Shown here in pieces: positions 5,804-10,448 of a stretch of DNA of 10,448 nt; within the stretch, counting starts at the first letter, position 1; the number at the start of each line of letters is the position of its first letter. This DNA is from Cyanobacteria bacterium K_DeepCast_35m_m2_023 (GTDB lineage: Bacteria > Cyanobacteriota > Cyanobacteriia > PCC-6307 > Cyanobiaceae). Position numbers and translations under genes: made by a program. The stretch covers positions 1 to 10,448 of the forward strand of contig VGQR01000047.1 of assembly GCA_016882345.1 (NCBI GenBank), in the 5' to 3' direction. The notes under the pieces were generated by a model. It was not told the DNA's origin, did no database searches, and saw only the letters and a list, made by a program, of their open reading frames with translations.

Positions 5804-7486
5804 ATGACACTTGCGACCTTCCCCGCCAGCGAACCCAAGCCGAGTTGGAGCCGCTATTTCAGCTTCAATACCGATGCCAAGGTGATAGGCATCCAGTACA
5901 TCGTTCTGGCGTTCTTCTTTTTCTTGATTGGTGGTCTGTTGGCCATGATCATTCGAGGTGAGCTAATCACACCTCAGGCCGATCTGGTTGATCGCACCGT
6001 ATACAACGGCATTTACACGATGCATGGAACAATCATGTTGTTCCTGTTCGTTTTTCCGGTTCTCAATGGACTCAACAATCTGTTGATTCCGACGATGATC
6101 GGTGCGCCTGACATGGCCTTCCCCAGGCTTAACGCGGTTGCGTTCTGGCTGGTGCCGATCTTTGGAACTCTGCTGATTGCCAGCTTCTTTGTCCCTGGAG
6201 GTCCCGCCTATTCCGGTTGGTGGTCCTATCCGCCGGTCAGCATTCAGAACCCTCTCGGACATCTGGTGAATGGACAGGGCATGTGGCTGACGGCAGTTGC
6301 CCTCTCAGGTGTGTCGTCGATCATGGGGGCCGTCAATTTCGTCACCACCATCATTCGCATGCGGGCGCCTGGCATGACCTGGTTCCGGATGCCGGTGTTC
6401 TGCTGGACGGCGCTGGCTGCCCAAAGCCTGCAGCTGATTGGTCTGCCTGCTCTCACCGGTGGCGCGATCATGCTGTTGTTTGACCTGGTGGCAGGCACCA
6501 CGTTTTACGACCCTGCAGGCGGCGGCGACCCGGTTCTTTACCAGCACTTCTTCTGGTTCTATTCCCACCCGGCTGTTTATGTGATCATCCTGCCGGTTTT
6601 TGGGATCTTCTCCGAGCTGTTCCCTGTGTATGCGCGCAAGCCGTTGTTTGGCTACGTGTATGTCTCCTTGGCCTCGTTCATCATTGTGGGGCTGGGTTTG
6701 ATCGTGTGGGTCCACCACTTCTTCACCAGTGGTGTCCCCCAGTGGATGCGCAATCTGTTCATGGTCAACACCATGCTGATTTCGGTGCCCACTGGGGTCA
6801 AGGTGTTCGCCTGGCTGGGCACCCTGTGGCGCGGCAAGATCCGTCTGACGACGCCAGTGCTCTTTTGTCTGGGTGGACTGTTCAACTTCGTGTTTGCCGG
6901 CATCACCGGGGTGATGCTGGCCACCGTCCCCGTTGACATTCATGTCAGCAACACCTACTTCGTGGTGGGCCATTTCCACTACGTCATCTATGGGGCTGCG
7001 GTGATGGTAATTTTTGCCGCCATCTATCACTGGTTCCCCAAATTCATCGGCCGCATGCCTTACGAGGGTCTCGGCAAGGTTCATTTTCTCTTGACCTTCA
7101 TTGGCGCCAATCTCAATTTCCTGCCCATGCATCCCCTGGGTCTGATGGGCATGCCTCGGCGTGTCTCCAGCTACGACCCCGAATTCGCCTTCTGGAATGT
7201 GCTGGCCAGTCTGGGGGCTTTCTTACTGGGAGTGTCGATCATTCCCTTCCTGCTCAACATGATCAGCTCTTGGGTGCGCGGTCCCAAGGCACCCCACAAC
7301 CCCTGGAACGCCATCGGCCTCGAGTGGCTGCTGCCCTCCCCCCCTGCCGAAGACAACTTTGGCGAGCATGTGCCGGTGGTGATCTCCAGGCCCTATGGCT
7401 ACGGCCTGGGCAAACCCCTGGTTGAACACCAGGACGCGATCGAGCAGGCGCTTACGGCTGCAGACCTTCAGGAGGCTTCGCGATGA
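5804..7486 (+). CDS. ctaD: Heme-copper oxidase subunit I, A2-like, with loss of the Mg site
   Basis: Catalytic subunit (560 residues, about 12 helices) that reduces O2 to water. All redox-centre ligands are visible: H74 and H392 for the low-spin heme, H390 for the high-spin heme, and H255, H304 and H305 for CuB, with Y259 as the cross-linked tyrosine. K-channel T330 and K333 are present, as are D-channel D103 and N110 and the propionate arginines R452/R453. The usual GHPEVY motif of helix VI reads YSHPAVY (253-259), so the D-channel glutamate is Ala257 and a Tyr-Ser pair takes its place, the mark of A2-type oxidases. The His-Asp pair that binds the non-redox Mg ion (H368/D369 in the bovine enzyme) is S382/N383 here. 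The N-terminal DHK motif reads DAK. No clear Shine-Dalgarno precedes the ATG. The end overlaps ctaE by ATGA. Proton pumping is likely but unproved. Confidence 0.96.
   Translation: MTLATFPASEPKPSWSRYFSFNTDAKVIGIQYIVLAFFFFLIGGLLAMIIRGELITPQADLVDRTVYNGIYTMHGTIMLFLFVFPVLNGLNNLLIPTMIGAPDMAFPRLNAVAFWLVPIFGTLLIASFFVPGGPAYSGWWSYPPVSIQNPLGHLVNGQGMWLTAVALSGVSSIMGAVNFVTTIIRMRAPGMTWFRMPVFCWTALAAQSLQLIGLPALTGGAIMLLFDLVAGTTFYDPAGGGDPVLYQHFFWFYSHPAVYVIILPVFGIFSELFPVYARKPLFGYVYVSLASFIIVGLGLIVWVHHFFTSGVPQWMRNLFMVNTMLISVPTGVKVFAWLGTLWRGKIRLTTPVLFCLGGLFNFVFAGITGVMLATVPVDIHVSNTYFVVGHFHYVIYGAAVMVIFAAIYHWFPKFIGRMPYEGLGKVHFLLTFIGANLNFLPMHPLGLMGMPRRVSSYDPEFAFWNVLASLGAFLLGVSIIPFLLNMISSWVRGPKAPHNPWNAIGLEWLLPSPPAEDNFGEHVPVVISRPYGYGLGKPLVEHQDAIEQALTAADLQEASR
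7470..7475 (+). promoter_or_regulatory. Ribosome binding site of ctaE (AGGAGG)
   Basis: Consensus Shine-Dalgarno AGGAGG with a 7-base spacer to the ATG at 7483, inside the last codons of ctaD. It supports the ctaE start and translational coupling. Confidence 0.8.
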
Positions 7487-8082
7487 CCACCGCCTATCCA
7501 ACGCCACCTGCCCCCCAAGAGCATGGCGGCGAGCATGACAAGCACAACCTCACCGGCTTCATCATCTTTCTGTGCTCGGAGAGCGTCATCTTTCTGGCCT
7601 TCTTCAGTGGCTATGCCCTGCTGAAGACCAGCGCCCTCAATTGGCTTCCTGCAGGCGTCGAGGGGCTCGAGTGGCACATGCCGTTGATCAATTCGGTGGT
7701 GTTGGTCTCCAGTTCGGGCACCATCTATCTGGCCGAGCGGGCCAAGGCCAAGGGCAGCCTTTGGGGGTTCCGTGGCTTCTGGCTGCTGACCATGGCTCTT
7801 GGGGCGTATTTCCTTTATGGCCAGGCCGTGGAGTGGAGCGGTCTTGATTTCGGCTTCACCTCGGGCACGTTCGGCGGCACGTTCTACCTGCTGACCGGTT
7901 TCCACGGGTTGCACGTCGCCACAGGCGTTGGCTTGATGACGCTGATGCTGATCAAGTCATTCATCCCAGGTAATTACGAGGGCGGTGAGCAGGGCGTTCA
8001 GGCCACCTCACTGTTCTGGCACTTTGTGGATGTCATCTGGATCATCCTTTTTCTCCTCATCTACGTCTGGCAGCGGAGCTGA
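7483..8082 (+). CDS. ctaE: Heme-copper oxidase subunit III
   Basis: Membrane subunit III of the oxidase (199 residues). It has no redox cofactor; in the family it stabilises subunit I and its proton uptake. Five helices at about 24-46, 67-85, 98-117, 135-157 and 179-197 match the short bacterial form lacking the first two helices of the seven-helix version. Family motifs are SESVIFLAFF (E33), GQAVEW (E117), FYLLTGFHGLHVATG (H141, H144) and WHFVDVIW (H180, D183). The N-terminus is a soluble Pro/His-rich stretch (residues 1-22). ATGA overlap with ctaD and a strong ribosome binding site fix the start. The next gene begins 3 bases after the stop, so there is no room for a terminator between the oxidase genes and the flavoprotein. 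Confidence 0.95.
   Translation: MTTAYPTPPAPQEHGGEHDKHNLTGFIIFLCSESVIFLAFFSGYALLKTSALNWLPAGVEGLEWHMPLINSVVLVSSSGTIYLAERAKAKGSLWGFRGFWLLTMALGAYFLYGQAVEWSGLDFGFTSGTFGGTFYLLTGFHGLHVATGVGLMTLMLIKSFIPGNYEGGEQGVQATSLFWHFVDVIWIILFLLIYVWQRS
8075..8078 (+). promoter_or_regulatory. Ribosome binding site of the GMC oxidoreductase gene (GGAG)
   Basis: GGAG with a 7-base spacer to the ATG at 8086, lying within the last codons of ctaE. It supports the chosen start and co-translation with the oxidase genes. Confidence 0.6.
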
Positions 8083-8085
8083 CCC

Positions 8086-9603
8086 ATGATCATCGATGAC
8101 AACCAGTACGACGTGATCGTCATCGGCGGCGGTGCTGCCGGGGCCACCGTTGCCAACAGCCTTGGTCAGCGTGGCCTCAAGGTCCTGCTGCTCGAGCGGG
8201 GTGGTGTGATGCCCCTGGCCGATCAGAACGTGGCTGATGTCGATCTGTTCCGCAAGGATCGCTACCACCCGACTGAGCAGTGGTTCGGCACCGATGGTGA
8301 TCCCTTTTCGCCTCAGGCGATCTATGCCTTTGGTGGCAACACCAAAATCTGGGGTGGTGTGCTCGAGCGCATGCGCGAGCGCGAATTCGAAGGTTTGCAC
8401 CTGCAGGAGGGCCCAACACCGCAGTGGGGTCTGCACTACAGCGACCTCGAACCCTGGTATGAGAAAGCTGAAGCGCTGTATCGCGTCCATGGGCTTGCAG
8501 GGCGTGACCCGACGGAACCAGCGCGTCAATCCGGTTATCTAGCTCCCCCTAGGCCCATTGAACCGTTTCTTGAGGAATTGGGTCTGGGGCTGCAACGTCA
8601 GGGTCTGAATCCCTATCCCTTGCCGCTCACCTGGTCCGAATCGCCGGTTGACCCCAGTGGTGATGCCGAGCTGTTTGGAGTGGACTTGGCTCGCCAGTGC
8701 ACCACCGTGACCCTGCGCGGTGGTGTGACGGTCAACCAGCTGCACGTGAATCCAGCTGGTCATGAAGTACGGGGTGTGGAGGCAATAATTGATGGTCAGC
8801 GCTGGTTGTTCAGCGCCCATCAGGTGGTGTTGGCCGCCGGTGCAATCAATAGTGCCGCGATTTTGTTGCGCTCGGCGACCGATCGTCACCCCCGCGGCCT
8901 GGCCAACGGCTCGGATCAAGTCGGCCGCAACCTGATGAAGTTGCAACAGACCTCGATTTTGCAACTGGCTGCAGCCTCAAATTCAGGACGCTATGGCCGA
9001 TCATTTGGCATCAACGACTTCCTTTGGGGTGATCAGAACGTCAGTTTCCCCCTGGGAGCGATTCAGAATGGGGGCGGGGTTCTGCAGGATGCCTTGTTCG
9101 CCGAATCACCACCGGTGTTGTCGTTGGTGAGCAAACTGCTCCCCAATTTTGGGCTTGAGCAGCTGGCTTCCCGTTCGATCACCTGGTGGGCCAGCAGCCC
9201 GGTGCTGCCCCAGGCCCATAACCGGATCAGCCTTCGCGAAGGGCGCATTCAGGTCAATTACATCCCCAACAACCGCGAGGCCCATGATCGCCTCGTCTAC
9301 CGCTGGATTGATGTGCTCAAAGCCATTGAGGCTGACCCCGAGTGCCAGGTCGTGAAGGCGGCACCGACCCATCCCCGCGGTGAAGCACCGCTGTCGGCCA
9401 TCGGCGCAGCATGCGGCACCTGCCGCATGGGTGACAACCCCGCGACTTCGGTGGTTGATCTTGCGGGTCGCAGCCATGAGCTGACCAATCTCACCATCGC
9501 TGATGCCAGTGTGTTCCCGTCCTGCCCCATCATGGGTTTTGGTCTCACTGTGATTGCCAACGCCCTGCGCATCGCCGATGGCGTTGCTGCGTCCTTGCGC
9601 TGA
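8086..9603 (+). CDS. GMC-family FAD oxidoreductase with atypical active site
   Basis: FAD-dependent oxidoreductase of the glucose-methanol-choline family (505 residues; members oxidise sugars and alcohols). The dinucleotide-binding motif is DVIVIGGGAAGATVA (9-23), with E37 at the ribose-binding position. GGNTKIWGG (83-91) is the second FAD/family motif, VVLAAGAINSAAIL (247-260) the third, and GTCRMGDNPATSVVD followed by NLTIADASVFPS marks the C-terminal domain. The catalytic His of the usual H-x-C-G-T motif is replaced (A441-A442-C443-G444), and the partner Asn of NPxLT is G484 in GFGLT. The His usual after VGRN is also absent (GRNLMKL). Substrate and activity are therefore unclear. There is no signal peptide or membrane segment, so a cytoplasmic protein is likely. 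It starts 3 bases after ctaE and its stop shares one base with the next ATG (TGATG), which suggests the same transcript as the oxidase. Confidence 0.88.
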   Translation: MIIDDNQYDVIVIGGGAAGATVANSLGQRGLKVLLLERGGVMPLADQNVADVDLFRKDRYHPTEQWFGTDGDPFSPQAIYAFGGNTKIWGGVLERMREREFEGLHLQEGPTPQWGLHYSDLEPWYEKAEALYRVHGLAGRDPTEPARQSGYLAPPRPIEPFLEELGLGLQRQGLNPYPLPLTWSESPVDPSGDAELFGVDLARQCTTVTLRGGVTVNQLHVNPAGHEVRGVEAIIDGQRWLFSAHQVVLAAGAINSAAILLRSATDRHPRGLANGSDQVGRNLMKLQQTSILQLAAASNSGRYGRSFGINDFLWGDQNVSFPLGAIQNGGGVLQDALFAESPPVLSLVSKLLPNFGLEQLASRSITWWASSPVLPQAHNRISLREGRIQVNYIPNNREAHDRLVYRWIDVLKAIEADPECQVVKAAPTHPRGEAPLSAIGAACGTCRMGDNPATSVVDLAGRSHELTNLTIADASVFPSCPIMGFGLTVIANALRIADGVAASLR

Positions 9604-10448
9604 TGACTCTGCCAGTTCCTGCTCAGGCCATCAACGTGATCAAACCGACAGAGCTCAGCCGCATGGCCGAGCGAGATTATGGCCATCAGCCCTGGGGACT
9701 CTGGGGTAGCTATCTGCCAGAGCGTCAGTGGGGCACGGTCCGGGAGGACTATTCGGCCGATGGTGATGCCTGGCGCTCGTTTCCCCATGACCATGCCCGT
9801 TCCAGAACCTACCGATGGGGCGAGGATGGTCTGCTCGGGATCTGTGATGAGCAGTGCCGATTGTGCTTCTCAGTGGCGCTCTGGAATGGCCAGGATGCGA
9901 TTCTGAAAGAGCGTCCATTTGGCCTGGGCAACCCTGAGGGCAATCACGGCGAGGACGTCAAGGAGTATTTTTATCACCTCGCCAATACGCCAACTCACAG
10001 TTTCATGCGTGGGTTGTACAAATATCCACAGACGGCTTTCCCCTATGCGCAGCTCGTTGAGGAGAATGGCCGTCGCAGTCGCGACGAGGACGAGTATGAA
10101 TTGGTCGATACCGGCATCTTCGACCATTCTCGATATTTTGACGTCTTTGTCGAGTACGCCAAGGCATCACCGACCGATCTTTTGATTCGGATTCGAGTGG
10201 TTAACAGGGGTGGCGAATCGGCCCCTGTCACTGTGCTGCCAACTCTGTGGCTGCGCAACACCTGGTCCTGGGGCTATCCCGATGAGACGCCCCAGTCGAT
10301 GCATCTTGATGTCGACCGTCTGATTGCTGAAGACATTCCCCATCTCGGTTCTTACTGTCTGGAGTGTGATCAATCGGGCGATTGGTTGTTCACCGACAAC
10401 GAAACCAATCATCAGCGGTTGTATGGCCAAGCCAACACCACACCCTTT
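9603..10448 (+). CDS. MGH1/GH63-like glucosidase, N-terminal part (runs off the right edge)
   Basis: First 282 residues of a large glycoside hydrolase of the bacterial 'glucosidase' family related to GH63 mannosyl-oligosaccharide glucosidase (MGH1-like domain); full members are near 900 residues. Recognised blocks are ERQWGTVREDYS (40-51), FPHDHARSRTYRWGEDGL (60-77), LKERPFGLGNPEGNHGEDVKE (101-121), TPTHSFM (129-135), LYKYPQTAFPYAQLVEEN (138-155), DTGIFDHSRYFDVFVEYAKA (169-188) and LPTLWLRNTWSWG (212-224). The visible part covers the N-terminal beta-domain; the catalytic (alpha/alpha)6 barrel lies outside. The ATG at 9603 overlaps the GMC stop by one base. The internal Met21 (9663) is less likely because family resemblance (TELSR) begins upstream of it. 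The second half of this segment is less GC-rich than the genes before it. Substrate unknown; cleavage of an alpha-glucoside is the general expectation. Confidence 0.88.
   Translation, partial: MTLPVPAQAINVIKPTELSRMAERDYGHQPWGLWGSYLPERQWGTVREDYSADGDAWRSFPHDHARSRTYRWGEDGLLGICDEQCRLCFSVALWNGQDAILKERPFGLGNPEGNHGEDVKEYFYHLANTPTHSFMRGLYKYPQTAFPYAQLVEENGRRSRDEDEYELVDTGIFDHSRYFDVFVEYAKASPTDLLIRIRVVNRGGESAPVTVLPTLWLRNTWSWGYPDETPQSMHLDVDRLIAEDIPHLGSYCLECDQSGDWLFTDNETNHQRLYGQANTTPF

Noticed and set aside
8086..9603. Reading the GMC gene as a pseudogene because catalytic residues are missing
   Set aside because: The frame is intact, has a ribosome binding site, keeps the FAD motifs and sits tightly inside an operon; functional divergence is more likely than decay.
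9603..9605. Possible frameshift or gene end at the GMC/glucosidase junction
   Set aside because: TGATG is an ordinary one-base stop/start overlap. The glucosidase frame is open to the right edge with family motifs all along.

Overview
The window looks like chromosomal DNA from a GC-rich cyanobacterium, most likely a picocyanobacterium of the Synechococcus/Cyanobium type. The evidence is the gene content: a CuA-less cytochrome-oxidase cluster preceded by two DUF2231 membrane proteins (the layout of the cyanobacterial 'alternative respiratory terminal oxidase', ARTO), a fused 5-oxoprolinase and an HdeD-like membrane protein. Two HIP1 octamers (GCGATCGC) are weak extra support. There is no sign of a mobile element, tRNA, rRNA or CRISPR array. 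The organism assignment is an inference from family resemblance, not from a database search.

Layout. (1) Positions 2-2785 (+) hold the C-terminal three quarters of a fused HyuA-HyuB 5-oxoprolinase; its start lies left of the window. (2) Positions 2786-3017 are a convergent intergenic stretch with two good hairpins, probably terminators. (3) Positions 3018-3533 (-) encode an HdeD/DUF308 six-helix membrane protein. (4) Positions 3534-3689 are a divergent intergenic region with a 6-bp stem-loop and a striking perfect 10-bp inverted repeat just ahead of the next operon. (5) From 3690 to the right edge, seven same-strand genes run with junctions between 9 bp apart and 4 bp overlapping: DUF2231 protein A, DUF2231 protein B, ctaC, ctaD, ctaE, a GMC-type FAD oxidoreductase, and the first 282 residues of a large MGH1/GH63-like glucosidase that runs off the window.

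How the genes may work together. ctaCDE encode a heme-copper oxygen reductase. Subunit I keeps all heme and CuB ligands. Subunit II has no cysteine at all and has lost four of the five classical side-chain CuA ligands, and the three residues that bind the non-redox Mg/Mn ion at the I/II interface are also replaced. So the oxidase cannot take electrons through a normal CuA centre, and a quinol or some other partner must feed heme a. The two DUF2231 proteins share four aligned histidines at helix ends and are translated just ahead of ctaC, which makes them candidate redox or heme partners.

The GMC protein and glucosidase follow without any gap. This suggests co-expression of sugar-related enzymes with the oxidase. 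The GMC protein, however, lacks the His/Asn catalytic pair normal for its family, so its chemistry is uncertain. The most interesting unit is therefore the whole 3690-10448 operon: a copper-A-free oxidase with two His-rich membrane partners, coupled to an atypical flavoprotein and a glycosidase.
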